Assembly (NCBI GenBank): GCA_033032175.1
Contig: CM065321.1
Span: forward strand, 766,501-830,500
Reading direction: 5' to 3'
DNA length: 64,000 bases
Origin: Saturnia japonica
Taxonomy: Eukaryota > Arthropoda > Insecta > Lepidoptera > Saturniidae
The translations under genes were made by a program, and so were the position numbers. The notes under the pieces are model-generated. The model worked only from the letters and a program-made list of their open reading frames with translations. It ran no database searches and had not been told where the DNA came from. Positions 47,101-58,439 of this stretch are shown here, piece after piece. The number at the start of each line of letters is the position of its first letter. Within the stretch, counting starts at the first letter, position 1.

Positions 47101-48571
47101 CCAATTGTGACATCGTTAAGTTTCCTGTAATCAATCACGACTCTCCACTTTCGTGTATTAGAAGCATCGAGTTTTTTTGGGACGACCCATATGGGTGAAG
47201 ACCATGGAGAATCTGATGGTTCTATAATGTTTTGTTTTAACATTTTACCAATTTGATCTCGGACTTCGGCTTTGTGTACTTCGGGGAATCGATATGTTTT
47301 GGTGTGGATCGGAGTATCTGTAGTTGTTTTTATTTCATGTTTCAAGGCATTGGTGTAAGTTAAGTTTTCTCCTGGAAGGTGAAAAATGTCTGAGAAATCA
47401 GAACATACTTGCAGGAGAGCTTCTCTTTCTTCATCATTAAGATGTGAAAGACGTAACTGGTTTAGTACCTCCTGTGTCCGGTTCACACTATCGTGTGAAA
47501 CATTTGTGTAATTTACCATGCCGTAGGTGTGCTCTTTAAATTCTGAAGGATCGATTGGAGTAAGTTTTAAATTAAGATTAGATTTTAAGTTTATAGCTTC
47601 TTCGGAAGTATTTACTACAGACAAATTGATTCTATTGTTCTCTTTCACGCGAACTAAACAGTTCGCTATTAATAAATCTTTGGAGATTGTCTGATCAAGA
47701 ACCATCCCTTCTCTGATTTCGGGATTTAAAACGGAGCATTCTATAACGGTTTCTGTTCTTGCAGGAATTGTGTACGCGGGATCATGAAAATGTAATTTTA
47801 AGGATGATTTTCCTATATGAAGCAGATCCTTATTATAATCTAGACTACAATTGTGGGCGTTTAACATATCAGAACCTTTATAGGTTATAATACTATCGTA
47901 AGGTAGGTGTATTCTATTGATAACGTGAAATTTATGTGATACATTAGACTTAGGGAGTAGTAATTTTAATTGGAAATGACCTTGTGTTGGAATAGAATCT
48001 TCAGTAGAATCGATTCCTTTAAGTTGTATTATTTCTTTAATGAGTTTAGTGTGTTTTTCTAGGCAAGAGTGCTTCAATAAGCTTACAGAGGAACCCGAGT
48101 CTACAAGCAAGGACAAAGGAATATCGGATACAGTGGATTCGACAAGGACATGGGGTAATAGCATTATCGCAGGATTATTTGTTATTTCAAATACGTTGGA
48201 TTTAGGAGATTTTTGCACGGATACAGTGGGTTTTGGCAGGTCAACATTTTTGTGTTGCTGCACGGATACAGTGGATTTTGGCAGGTCAACGCTTTTGCGT
48301 TGCTGCACGGATACAGTGGATTTTGGCAGGTCAACATTTTTGTGTTGCTGCACGGGTACAGTGGATTTTGGCAGGTCAACACTTTTGCGTTGCTGCACGG
48401 ATACAGTGGATTTTGGCAGGTCAACATTTTTGCGTTGCTGCACGGATACAGTGCATTTTGGCAGGCGATCATGTGGCGATGCCTGGGATAATTGTAATAT
48501 TTTTTTTTTGGTTATAATTTGGGCGTCGGTTTTTATTGAATTTCGTCCCATACGACGCCGGGACGAGACGA
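44144..48571 (-). pseudogene. G2 pol, broken
   Basis: 48551-46380 (723 codons): a 15-residue repeat region at about 37-113, protease DSGSS at 151-155, RT with YLDD at 571-574, then a premature stop in the first RNase H block (LTCDSSN). A further in-frame TAA lies near 46251. 46082-45012 resumes in RNase H (NSAADALSRYP) and runs through an acidic Pro/Ser-rich linker to the integrase zinc region (HLGSARMLNRIRERFYWK). A shift in the T-run near 45050 follows, then 44995-44144 has the integrase core (LDIVGP, TDQGTNFT, GALERSHATLKEYL) and a GPYKVVKI C-terminus. With two stops and one shift, it cannot give a full polyprotein. Confidence 0.88.
48216..48475 (-). repeat. 45-bp in-frame minisatellite inside G2 pol
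   Basis: cacggatacagtgg recurs at 48216, 48261, 48306, 48351, 48396 and 48441, exactly 45 bp apart. In the pol frame each unit is VQQRKSVDLPKSTVS, with RKN/HKN and RKS alternating between neighbours. It sits between the gag-pol shift site and the protease. Because 45 is a multiple of 3, other frames also stay open and give false ORFs. Confidence 0.92.
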
Positions 48572-49684
48572 TTATTCGTTTTTTGAATCATCAACCGTGT
48601 CGTAACCTTCTGCGGGATCGGACTGATGTTCGCATTCAGTATGTTCGGAGACGAAATGTACACGTTGAGGTGTCCTTGACTGGTTTTGGTTGAGCCGAAA
48701 GCGATTATTATTAAATTCTCTTTTACGGCATTGTTCCAGTTTATGTCCTGGGGATTTGCAATATCTGCAGAATGGGCTACCAGGATTATTATTATTATTA
48801 AAATTAGGACGAAATTGATTATGATTAAGTTTTGAGTTCGCGGCAAATTGCGGATTTTGGTTTCTTGTTTGAAGGTTTGGCCTTGCAAAGTTTGGTCTTA
48901 AATTATAAGGCCTATCTTGACGTGAGCTAGACGGACTTTGTTTAAATAATGACTGTTGGATTTTTTCTTCAGAAATTGCGATATTTATGGCTTCGTTTAA
49001 TGTTTTAGGGGATTTGCATCTTACTGTATTTGAGATGCGGGGTGTTAAACCCATTTGGAAATGATGAAGAGCTAATTCTTCCATAGCTGCGGTGCGGCCT
49101 ATCATCTCTCTGGCTTTGTGTCCGTGTGATATAGAAATTTCGGTAAGAAGTTGAGAAAGACACGTTTCTATTTTTAGAGCATATTGACTTACGGGCTCGT
49201 TATTTTGTTGTTTACATTCCTGTAGATCTGTGAGCAAGTGTGCGTAGTGTTTTCTTTCGCTAAATTGAGTTTTGAGGAATTCTTTAAGTTGGTTCCAATT
49301 AGTAAATTCCTTGATAGAACAGGCGGTCTGCGCCTTACCTTCTAATTGGCAAAGTGTATATTTGAATAGAACATCTTTTTGAGCTTCTGACGCCAACTCG
49401 TAGGCGTTATTGCAGTTAATTAAAAAAGAATTTAGGGTTTCTCTACTGCCGTCATACGGTTTTATAAATTTTAATAATGTTGATAAGTCGATGTCTATTT
49501 TATTTATGTTAGCTTGTGCTGCTGGTGCTCTCCTTCTGGAGGTTGGCTTAGCGACGGGAGCAGCAGGTGGAAGACAAGGGTGTGGTGTAAGGACTTCATC
49601 CTCTGTGCCCGTAATGATGTCCAATTTTGGGCTTGGCGCTCTACTATCGGTCATTTTGTATATATATATTTTAAATAAACACAA
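48572..49684 (-). CDS. G2 gag with CCHC knuckle
   Basis: 370 codons, intact. A capsid-like central part (KFIKPYDGSRETLNSFLINC, WNQLKEFLKTQFSER) is followed by an Asn/Arg-rich nucleocapsid with one CX2CX4HX4C knuckle (CRYCKSPGHKLEQC) for RNA packaging. A better-placed ATG may be the internal Met at residue 11 (MTDSRAPSP). Pol follows in the -1 frame. Confidence 0.85.
   Translation of the reverse strand: MCLFKIYIYKMTDSRAPSPKLDIITGTEDEVLTPHPCLPPAAPVAKPTSRRRAPAAQANINKIDIDLSTLLKFIKPYDGSRETLNSFLINCNNAYELASEAQKDVLFKYTLCQLEGKAQTACSIKEFTNWNQLKEFLKTQFSERKHYAHLLTDLQECKQQNNEPVSQYALKIETCLSQLLTEISISHGHKAREMIGRTAAMEELALHHFQMGLTPRISNTVRCKSPKTLNEAINIAISEEKIQQSLFKQSPSSSRQDRPYNLRPNFARPNLQTRNQNPQFAANSKLNHNQFRPNFNNNNNPGSPFCRYCKSPGHKLEQCRKREFNNNRFRLNQNQSRTPQRVHFVSEHTECEHQSDPAEGYDTVDDSKNE
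48578..48584 (-). promoter_or_regulatory. -1 frameshift heptamer AAAAAAC at G2 gag end
   Basis: Gag codons TCA AAA AAC GAA TAA put a canonical A-AAA-AAC slip site two codons before the gag stop. The -1 frame is the one leading into pol. Confidence 0.8.
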
Positions 49685-50262
49685 TGAAATAGTATCAATG
49701 TAAAGGAATGCACACTGCTATAGTACTCAAAACACAAAAATTGATAGACTTAAGACAACAACAAATAATAATAATAATAAAAGTTTGATATTCGCAATGA
49801 CCACGGATGTACAATGTTTAAAGCTACTACTCACTGGAATGCAGACACAGCGATAAGAAATATTATCATCTTCGAAACTCTCGGCCGGATGTTGACGTTA
49901 TCCTCCTCGCGCCTTCACGCCGGATTGTAACGGTCACAGCATACAGTGTGGTATGCCTGACGGTGTTTATAGGTAGTCCTGAGACCGGCTGCAACACGAC
50001 AATGCGCAGCAATGGGTCTTGAGCGTGGATGGGGCTCGGATAGACCAGGCTGATTATTAACTTGTTGATGATGCACTTGTGTAACACCCCTTAATAAGGT
50101 GGTGAATACTTTGCCACTGATTCACTGATTACACTGGTTACACACAATAATTTGCTACAACATAAGTTTTTAGTTCTTACGGTTATAATACACTGCACAG
50201 TCGAACTCGCGTATTTCGGAGACGGACCGGGGATTTTACTATCCCTTTACGCTGCCACCAAA

Positions 50263-50459
50263 TGTTATGAGCCTCTTTAGGATTAGGTTTTTAAAAAAAA
50301 AGAAATTAATTGATTTCGCAGCCGTCTAGCTCAGTTAGAGGGTGGATAGAGACTAACTGGGAAGGGACTGTCTAGCTAACTAAATACACTATTGGAATGC
50401 AGAGTAAGCAGGATAGAGTGAGGTGTATGCAAGTTAGGGTGCAATTTAGGGATATAACA
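50263..50459 (-). repeat. G2 5' LTR
   Basis: 197 bp, homologous to 41917-42112 with a handful of substitutions and one A-run difference. Confidence 0.92.
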
Positions 50460-50686
50460 GTTCGCAATCGCAGCATTTTGCAAGATTCTTGAGCTCTTGC
50501 TCGTCGAAAAGTTTGTTCGCGATACGGTATCTGACGTTTACGTGATTCGCCAAACGATGATTTAATTAGATTATGGATGCGAAGGTTCCGGACAACAGGT
50601 TCAGCAATAAACAACCCGCGTCTGGGCCCAGGGCCCAGCCGAACATCGACCTTATCGCGAACAATTTGCGTAATAATCCGCGTCAT
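50460..50686 (-). CDS. Unrecognised reading frame cut by G2
   Basis: A minus-strand ATG at 50686, directly after a splice-acceptor-like ttacacacag, opens a 75-codon frame rich in Arg (PGPRRGLFIAEPVVRN, RRARAQESCK). It reaches the GTTC target duplication and is broken by the G2 LTR. Across the insertion (continuing left of 41913) the same frame would run 11 more codons to TGA. Its GC content is well above the surroundings. It could be a terminal coding exon or a piece of an unknown repeat; no family was recognised. Confidence 0.3.
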
Positions 50687-52069
50687 CTGTGTGTAAAAGG
50701 AAATCTGAAAAAATCAAACGTTTGAGTTGATTTTAATTTAATATTAAAATCAGTAATCACGCATTATTTTATGACGTAACATAGACTTTTATTGAAAAAC
50801 ATGAATATGGAAAATACCGTAACTTGCGCGCCCTAAAATCTTCTCGGCCGACTTCCGTCAGTCACATTAGCGAACCCGGAAGAGCGACGGACATTTTAGA
50901 TTTATTACGTTACATAAACGTGCTGTGAATATAATATCTTCGTTATTGGAATAAAACGTATTGCGGTTATGTACAATGAGTGTCCTGGTCATGCGATACC
51001 GGGTTCAAATCTGTAATGTCTAGTATGTTGTAGGTTACAGCTTAGAATGATAGGCAAACTGACTGACTGACAAATATATCAACGCACAGCTCGAACTATT
51101 GGGACTAGGACAGTAAAAATTTGCATGCGGATTCCTTTTATACTGTAGATGAGCACTAAGCAAGGATTTTTGGAAATTCAAACCCTAATATTGTAAAAAG
51201 CGAGATGACAGTTTGTATGAAAATCTGTCATTTTTGAAGATGGATAAATTGGAAAGTAAAGAAGTTGGGAGATAACTCAACTATGACGCGAGCAAAGCGC
51301 TAATAAGTGATAAGTGATACGGACGTTAAGCAATGATTAAAATAACCGCCCGCGTCGACTTCAAAATTAACTCTGTTTTTTGACACGCATTAATTAACTT
51401 CACTTGTAACTAACAAACAATGTAATCAAATGTAACAAGTCAATTTTAACCTATTTCTGATTGACGTATCGCAATGAAGCTTTGTATTTATTTGTAGTTC
51501 GGATGACATAACTATAACTTGGTATCTTGAAGCTAATCTGATGATGGATGATGATGGCTACTAGCAAACCCTTCGAGTTTAGGCTCATGTTATTTGTTTC
51601 GGCGAGTCCATTAGATTGGGATTGGTAACGAGGGTCTGGTGCTGGCGCCAGGAGATCTAATAGAGTGTTTTTTTAAACAACATTCTTTTATTTTATAATG
51701 ATTAATTAGTCACCCGATTTCATCGTATGCAGTTTTACAATATACTATGGTAACTCGTACAACGTATAAAACATGTTTTAAAATATCTTGGGATAAAAAA
51801 GCGTCGTTACTTTATGTACCTATTGCTTTTATATACGTATTCAATAAAACTAGCGATCACTCTAAGCTCGAAATTCGACCAGAGACTTTTTGATCATAGA
51901 CTATTTTATGTTTAACATTTACAGTATTCATAAATAATGAGTATTATCTACATCACTTGCTGTCACTTTTTGTTGAGTGACAATGTCAATATTTTAAGGG
52001 GCTAAGTTCAATGGCACTGGTCAAGTTAGGATTCGCAGTATTCATTTAATACATTCGCATATTAATAAC
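50687..52069. other. Intergenic stretch with a decayed Helitron-like patch
   Basis: 50800-50960 is GC-richer without an ORF. 51055-51310 resembles a decayed Helitron (tttgcatgcggattcc, then acgcgagcaaagcgctaat). The rest is unassigned. Confidence 0.35.
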
Positions 52070-52930
52070 AAATATTATAAATAAATTTTAGCATTCTGCA
52101 CTCCTCCATATAAACTTTAACCATGCCAAATTTCAGTCTTCTGTGCACGCAATACGCTTAAAAAGGTACCGAAAGCTTTTGCTTCATGTATATATATATA
52201 GATGTAATAGCGACATTAAACAAAATTTAAAAATGAAATTTTTGCAATGAGAGCATTTTCTTGGTGGACTAACAATTCGACTAACAGTTTGAAGTAATGA
52301 AGTCTCAATAGTAGCGAGTACGGTCATCGCGTCAATTTACATGAGTTCGAATCCCGTCTGAGCTTTCGGGGAAAGAAAACATCGTGATGAAACCATAGCA
52401 TGGTGGTTGTGCTATTTCTAAGGCCCGCCTGGCTAGTTACAACCCTCAAGTTGAAAGTCTGTCGCCAAGCACCTATAGGTGTCAACATCATGGGTCACAT
52501 CGTCACTTAAGCTCAGGCGAGATTGTAGTCAGACGCTAAGTCGATAAAAAGAAAAAGAAAACATTAGACTGTACGAACAGTTGCCGAATGTCATCTAGAC
52601 TTGGATTGATATTTTCATATTCTCTGTCCCGCTTGTAACTGTGGTCGCAAACTAGTCGACTACGAATACCATTCCGCGGATAAATACAATATCTAAATGC
52701 AGACATTTTCGCGGATAATCCGCCATCAATAAAGAAGAAAGCGAAAAGATGTTTAACTTAAGGACGATTATTATAAAAAGGGAACTCAATGGAACAGTTT
52801 TGTTTCAAGTTACCAACTCTATCTAATTTCCTAGATTCTCTCGGAATTTTCCGCAAAATTTTGAAAGTTTATTTCTTTATTCTTATACTTCTTTATACTA
52901 ATTCTTTAGTACCGCTGTCATTTGAAACTT
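52070..52930 (+). repeat. Left copy of duplicated flank (with SINE family 2 body)
   Basis: Matches 56385-57115 in order over its whole length: caatacgcttaaaa, ccgaaagcttt, actaacagtttg / actaacaaatac, tttacatgagttcgaatcc, gtcagacgctaa / gtcagacgctga, cggaattttc. Includes a SINE family 2 body at about 52300-52560 (B box gagttcgaatccc, gtgatgaaaccatag). The LINE 53073-56186 lies between the two copies. Confidence 0.7.
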
Positions 52931-53347
52931 CTTGAAACGAAAAAAAGACAAACACATACATGTTTGTCCTTTCTTAGATGTCGACCGTTTTAAATATATC
53001 TATCACGCAGTTAATTTTGAAGAGATAAGTAAGGGTTTAAGAGATATCAATTAGGTTCAATGTCTTAGTGGTTTGAACACTGAAGAAGCTGTTACTTATT
53101 TTTATTGCATTTTGTATAAGTTAATTGATCAATTTGTCCCTAGGAAACCAATATATTTAAATAAAAATTATCCACATTGGTATTCCCGAGCATTACTAAA
53201 ACTTATTCGTGAAAAGTTAAAAGTTCATGCAAATTGGAAAAAATATAAAAATGATCGAGACTTAGTAGAGTTTAAAATCTTACGTAGAAGAGAAAAATGC
53301 CTAGAAGCAGAATGCTATCGAAATTATACACACATGAAAAAATCCTA

Positions 53348-54908
53348 AGCAACATGCGTGATATTACAAATTTTTCTTTTTATATTACTTAAATAATTTC
53401 TAAATAACTCAAACAAAGTGCGTAGGTAAGTAAACTTTTTTGTTATTGATGACATATTGGCTGGTTGTAAAAAAATTATTGATTATGTTTTGTTTTTTCA
53501 TAAAATTCAAATGACTGCGAATTTGTTTGAATTTAAGTGCGTTTTAATTGCTACGTTTAGTCTTGATTTTATAATTTTACCAACCATTTAAATAAAGTTA
53601 GCGACAAAATTGAATTGTTAGGTATTCTTTACGTCATGAAGCGACGTCATTTGATGGCAGATGAAATGCAAAGAGCTGTAGGGATGTTGCAAGCGTGAAG
53701 TAATCAATCTCAGGTATCTCGATATTTTGGCATTCATAGAAGTGTTATTTGTCGTCTTTGGCAGCGCTACAATAATACAGGAGAACCCGCTGAACAGCAT
53801 CCAGGCCGTAAAAGGAGTACAACCACTCGGCAAGACCGGTACATACAACTGACTGCAAGACGCCAGCCGATGTTAACCGCTCGAGAGATAAGTTTGAGGC
53901 TACAAATTTCAAGTGGTGTTGATGTAAGTCCTCAAACTGTGCGAAATTGACTGCATAAGTACGGCCTACGAGCCCGACGCCCAATCAGGTGCCCACCGAT
54001 ACGTCACTGGAATCGCGCTCGTCGATATGTATGACGTAGAGAACGCATAACATTGACCCAGGAACAATGGGATAAAATTATGTTTTCCGATGAGTCGCGA
54101 TTCGGGTTTAAGCCTGATCCAAGAAGGGTGCGAGTGTATCGTCGGCCCGGAAATACTGAAAGGCTCAGGTGCGTTCAGGAAGTTCATCCATACAGCGGCT
54201 CAACATTTATGTTATGGGCGGGTATTATGAAGAACAGGCGAACTGAGCTCGTTTTTGTAAATGGAAACATGAATGCTGAAAATTACATTGAGGATATTCT
54301 CAGACCTTATGTCTACCCATTTGCACAAACCTTTGGCTCCGATTTTAAGTTAATGCATGACAATGCGCGTTCACATACAGCTCGGCGAACCAGTGAATAC
54401 TTTGCAACGGAGAACAATCGGGTATTGCCCTGGCCTGCACAATCGCCAGATCTCAACCCCATCGAGCACGCATGGGACATGCTCCAGAGACGTGTTTTGA
54501 AGGACTTGGACGGAGCGACAACAACCCAACAGCTGAAGGATTTGCTACAATCCCATTGGGAGCGAATACCGCAGGATGACATAAACAGTCTCATTAATTC
54601 AATTAATAATCGTTGCCGACAAGTTCTGAATAGCAGAGGAGCCCATACTTTGTATTCAATTGTTCTATTCTTTCACAATAAATACATTTTCTTTAGAAAT
54701 TTCATTTTGTAAGAAAAAAGTTTAGTTTCTTATGTATCTTAGTTTCTACAGTATATTCTAATATTGTTCACTTCTGTTATTAAAATAACTTATAAAGACA
54801 ACAGCTGTTATTTTTACATTATAGAACCCTAAAGATATTATTTTAAAAATAAAATACAACGTTATAATGTGAAGAACCATCCTAAAATTTAAATTAGTAC
54901 ATGTTGCT
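53348..54908 (+). mobile_element. Tc1-like transposon inside the LINE
   Basis: Bounded by TA (53346-53347 and 54909-54910), with short inverted ends AGCAACATG at 53348 and its complement ending at 54908; beyond 9 bp they match only in part. LINE coding sequence stops at the left edge and resumes at the right edge, which marks the borders independently. Confidence 0.8.
53636..54712 (+). pseudogene. Tc1 transposase with in-frame stops
   Basis: One frame of 359 codons starting at ATG 53636, interrupted by three TGA codons in its first 140 codons and open from 54053 to the stop at 54712. It has a paired-like HTH (QVSRYFGIHRSVICRLW), GRKRSTT, then the catalytic acids in MFSDESRF, LMHDNARSHTA and SPDLNPIEHAW. 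I count 34 residues between the second Asp and the Glu, the DD34E spacing of Tc1. All three stops are one change from sense codons, two of them at sites where Arg or Trp is usual. Confidence 0.85.
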
Positions 54909-56384
54909 TAGACTTTTTTGATGAGTGTATTTCGTTTTCTGAGGCTAAAATTACTACATCGCCAAAGTATTTTTGGTCCTTTATTAAATCTAAGTTCTCT
55001 GATAACAATATACCGGCTAAAATGATATACGATAATCAATCTTCAACCGATAGTGAAGAAATAAGCAATATGTTTAATAATTATTTTAATTCAGTGTTTG
55101 TAACCATTCGTCACGAAGATACTCATCATAGATTCTATGGATACATCATTATCATTAGTAGATATTGGTACTATTAATATTTCCCAAGAAATGGTGTTCG
55201 AACTATTAAAACAAACTGACACTAATAAAGATGCTGGTTTTGATGAGGTTCACCCCATTTTGGTGTCAAGATTTGCTAAAGAATTGTCTTCGCCGCTTTT
55301 TATAATTTTTACGAAGTCACTAACTGAAGGATGTTTTCCGAATGTCTGGAAAATGGCACTGATAACTCCGATTTGATAAACATAATGTTAAGCATTATAG
55401 ACCAATCTCAAAGCTTTGGGTTTTTGCAAAACTTTTTGAAAAGATAATTACTAACGAATTAACATCACAAATTTGTCATCATTTTACTGTTGAGCAGCAT
55501 GGATTCTTTCGCGGTCGCAGTGTTGACACTAATTTAGTCGGTTACACTACTTTTATTACAAAAGCTCTCGATTCTGGCTATCAGTTGGACGCAGTGTATA
55601 CTGATTTCTCTAAAGCATTTGATAAAATAAATCATTCAATATTACTGAACAAGTTATTAAAGGTCGGTATACACAGTAACCTTCAAAGGTGGATTGAGTC
55701 GTATATAAGAAACCGCAGTCAAGCTGTAGCACTCAAAGGTTATCGTTCTAGGTTTCTAGCGATTTTTTCCGGTATTCCCCAAGGATCTCATCTTGGCCCT
55801 TTCCTATTTACGCTGTATATCAATGATATAGGGGCATGTTTTAAGGAGTCTTGTCATCTACTCTATGCAGACGATAAAAAAAAATTAAAATCGTTCAATC
55901 AGAGGCTGACTGTATGCAATTACAAAATGATCTCAATATGTTTAATGAATATTGCTTGTCAAATCAATTATTTATTAACAGTGACAAGTGCCACATTATT
56001 TTTTTCACACGGAAACGAAATTCTTTAAATTACAACTACGAACTGTCTGGGAATATAATTAAACGTGTTAATGAAGTTCGAGACTTAGGTGTCATTCTGA
56101 ATTCTGGATTGCACTTCAATCTTCATATAGATACTATCGTCTCTAAAGCTCTTAAGAAACTCGGCTTAATACCTACGTTTGGGTAAACCCTTTAAGTAAA
56201 ATAGAAACTTTAAATACGTCTTATGATTACGCCTATATGTTACGCAGTATAACATGGTAGTATCTGACATCACGTGTCAGTTTGGATGCCCAGTCAATAT
56301 GTAAGTGCACATAGCCATGGATTGAGAAAATTAGAGAACGCAGATTCATTTAAAGTCCCTCGCATTTATAGACAACTATGTCTA

Positions 56385-57115
56385 AATAAATTTTATTCGC
56401 ATTTCCATAAAACTAAGTGCAAATTTCAGTGCATAATCATGCAATACGCTTAAAACATACCGGAAAGCTTTGCTCATATATCTTAGATGTCAATCTGACT
56501 TAACAAATTAAATAATTAAATTACTCATGATAGCATTCCTCTCCACTTCGTGGAACTAACATTTCTACTAACAAATACCGTGAGTTCAATAGGCACGTAC
56601 GGTCAAAGCGACACATTTACATGAGTTCGAATCCTTCTGACTTTCGGACAAATTATCGTATCAAACCATACTCCTTGCTATTTCAAGCGTTCTTGTTAGT
56701 TACTACCCCAGATTTCTTGAGTCGATGTTGACATATTTGTCAACATAAATAGGTCACATGTCATTAAGCCAGGCAAGAGTCAGACGCTGATATTGTTAAG
56801 AATAAAGAAAACATTGTTACGAACATATGCCAATAGTACAATTTAGACTTGGACTTGTATGATTTTATATTTTAATGTTGATAACGTTAATACTCAATAT
56901 TATTAGTATTAATGTCCTACATGCAAATACAATATTAATCTTTTCGCGAAATCCGCATCAATAAATTATGTAAGCAATTGATGTTGTTTAAGAATTTCTA
57001 ACTTACTCAAAATGAACTAAATTGGATTCTAGTTTTTTTGTTCTTTTATATGATTCGTAACGCTACGGAATTTTCTGAAAAATTGTGTATAGATTATACT
57101 TCAATATATGGTACT
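56385..57115 (+). repeat. Right copy of duplicated flank, indel-rich
   Basis: Collinear with 52070-52930 but about 130 bp shorter, mostly through scattered one- to three-base losses. It includes an eroded SINE family 2 body near 56620-56800. It could be a genomic duplication or a misassembled low-quality haplotype copy. Confidence 0.6.
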
Positions 57116-58002
57116 GTAGGCCTGTTTGTATAAATTATATTTAAACATGTTTATGTTATGGCTGTATGTTACCTTAATTAAATAAATAAAAAATTATATA
57201 CATCTATAGAATTAAGCCTGCGAGAAAATTAGATAGAATACATTGTAAAATGTTTCCTATTATCTCGGTCAGCTCTTTGTGTGTGTGTGTGTGTGTCTGT
57301 GCGCCTGTGTATTACCTTGGGACCAGGTTTCATAACCAGCATGGTGGTCTGATCACGGGTATCGTTTACGTTAATATTTTTATGTTTTTGAAAGGTTTCA
57401 TTTGTACTACCTGTGAACTACAGTCATGTTTAATTTTTTAATATAGCATACACTTTTAACGTAAGACTCATCATAAAAACACGCATTCAAACATAATATA
57501 TGCGGTGAACGATCGCAAGGTGATGATAATGAGATGTGATAGAATGAACTTGATTTAATATACAGCGTGCAGCAGCTTGCTAATACATTCCTCACTGGCA
57601 CATATTTATTATATTTTAAAGATATTACTGAATTGATTTTCACCAAAGCTATTAAAGTGATCGTGTATCACTATTTTTTTAAACCCATACAAATGTCCAC
57701 GACGTACATAAGAGATAATGAGGTCAAAAACGTTAAGATCATTACGACTGCTACTCTCAGAACACATCAATTAATATTCTGAGACTGGTTTTAAAATCAA
57801 GGGTTGTACCTAGTCAAGTTTACGGGAGCAATGTGTTAATAAAATAAAAACTAATACAAAATAGTTTTTACTTAATTTTTGTTAAATTCAATGAAATATA
57901 ATTAGGACTAATTAATTACACGAGCATACGGACAGATCGAGATGCCCAGCACGACTACCTTACTTACTAAAACTTATTTCTTAACTTAACTACTGTTCCC
58001 AG
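57116..58002. repeat. Spacer with a GT microsatellite
   Basis: (GT)n tract at about 57279-57305; otherwise no recognised feature. Confidence 0.5.
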
Positions 58003-58101
58003 GAGTTACGAGCGTTACCGGGAATCAGAATGCTTGGGCGGCATTTACATGGGAACATGTCGTTATCGTTTGTCCCGGTGACCACATAACTGCCTATACA
58101 G
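58003..58101 (+). CDS. Possible host exon, gene unknown
   Basis: 99 bp between a strong acceptor (ctgttcccag) and a strong donor (GTGAGT), both consensus. One frame (phase 1 to phase 1) is open throughout: VTSVTGNQNAWAAFTWEH, then VVIVCPGDHITAYTG. The other two plus frames have stops. It is GC-richer than its surroundings. No adjoining exon was recognised and the domain is not known, so it could be a chance match. Confidence 0.3.
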
Positions 58102-58439
58102 GTGAGTATTACAAAACTCCCAAAAATATTATTTAATTCCAACTGTGTCTAATCGCATTACTACTTCGAAATCATGATTTACAATTATTGCGTATCGGTT
58201 ATAGGTATATACAGAATACGAAAAGTTATTTAACAAAAATAAAAATTGTAGCCTGGCTAATTGAAGCTACTGTCCCTGCACAGCACAGCATAATCCAAAC
58301 ACAACGGTAACCACCGAGAGATCGTAATCCATCGACGATCACCGCTGTTATGTCGGCCTGCATTTATATCTCTTCACATTATGCTTTAGCCGATGTCATA
58401 AGAAGGAGGGAACAAATTGGCCGGGTGTTGGTTCGATAA
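58102..58439. repeat. Spacer with a dispersed repeat patch
   Basis: 58285-58380 (gagatcgtaatccatcgacg, then gtcggcctgcatttata) resembles 61170-61265. No gene. Confidence 0.4.

Larger units (their letters stand above)
41917..50459 (-). mobile_element. G2: degraded gypsy-like LTR retrotransposon with env
   Basis: 8543 bp with LTRs at 41917-42112 and 50263-50459 that differ at about 4-5 sites (roughly 2%), and target duplication GTTC (41913-41916 and 50460-50463). Minus-strand order: gag, -1 shift, pol, env. Pol and env carry several stops and shifts, so it is older than G1 and inactive. A candidate primer-binding site (TGGTGGCAGCGTAAAG on the minus strand) lies just inside the 5' LTR near 50260. 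The element cuts a host or unknown reading frame at its right edge. Confidence 0.93.
53073..56186 (+). pseudogene. Second jockey/CR1-like LINE, split by a Tc1 element
   Basis: 53073-53348 codes for the region after the endonuclease (FVPRKPIYLNKNYPHW, LVEFKILRRREKCLEAECY). The frame resumes right after the Tc1 element at 54911 with DFFDECISFSEAK and SPKYFWSFIKSK, continues in 55137-55376 (KQTDTNKDAGFDEVHPILV), and reaches RT motifs in 55585-56028 (AVYTDFSKAFDKINHS, GIPQGSHLGPFLFTLYIND, LLYADD) and 55914-56186. The endonuclease is missing (5' truncation), and there are several shifts. A separate insertion from the 34486 LINE, with clearly different sequence. Confidence 0.82.

Noticed and set aside
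48182..48517. Several overlapping repetitive frames on both strands
   Set aside because: Shadows of the 45-bp repeat; only the pol frame continues into known domains.
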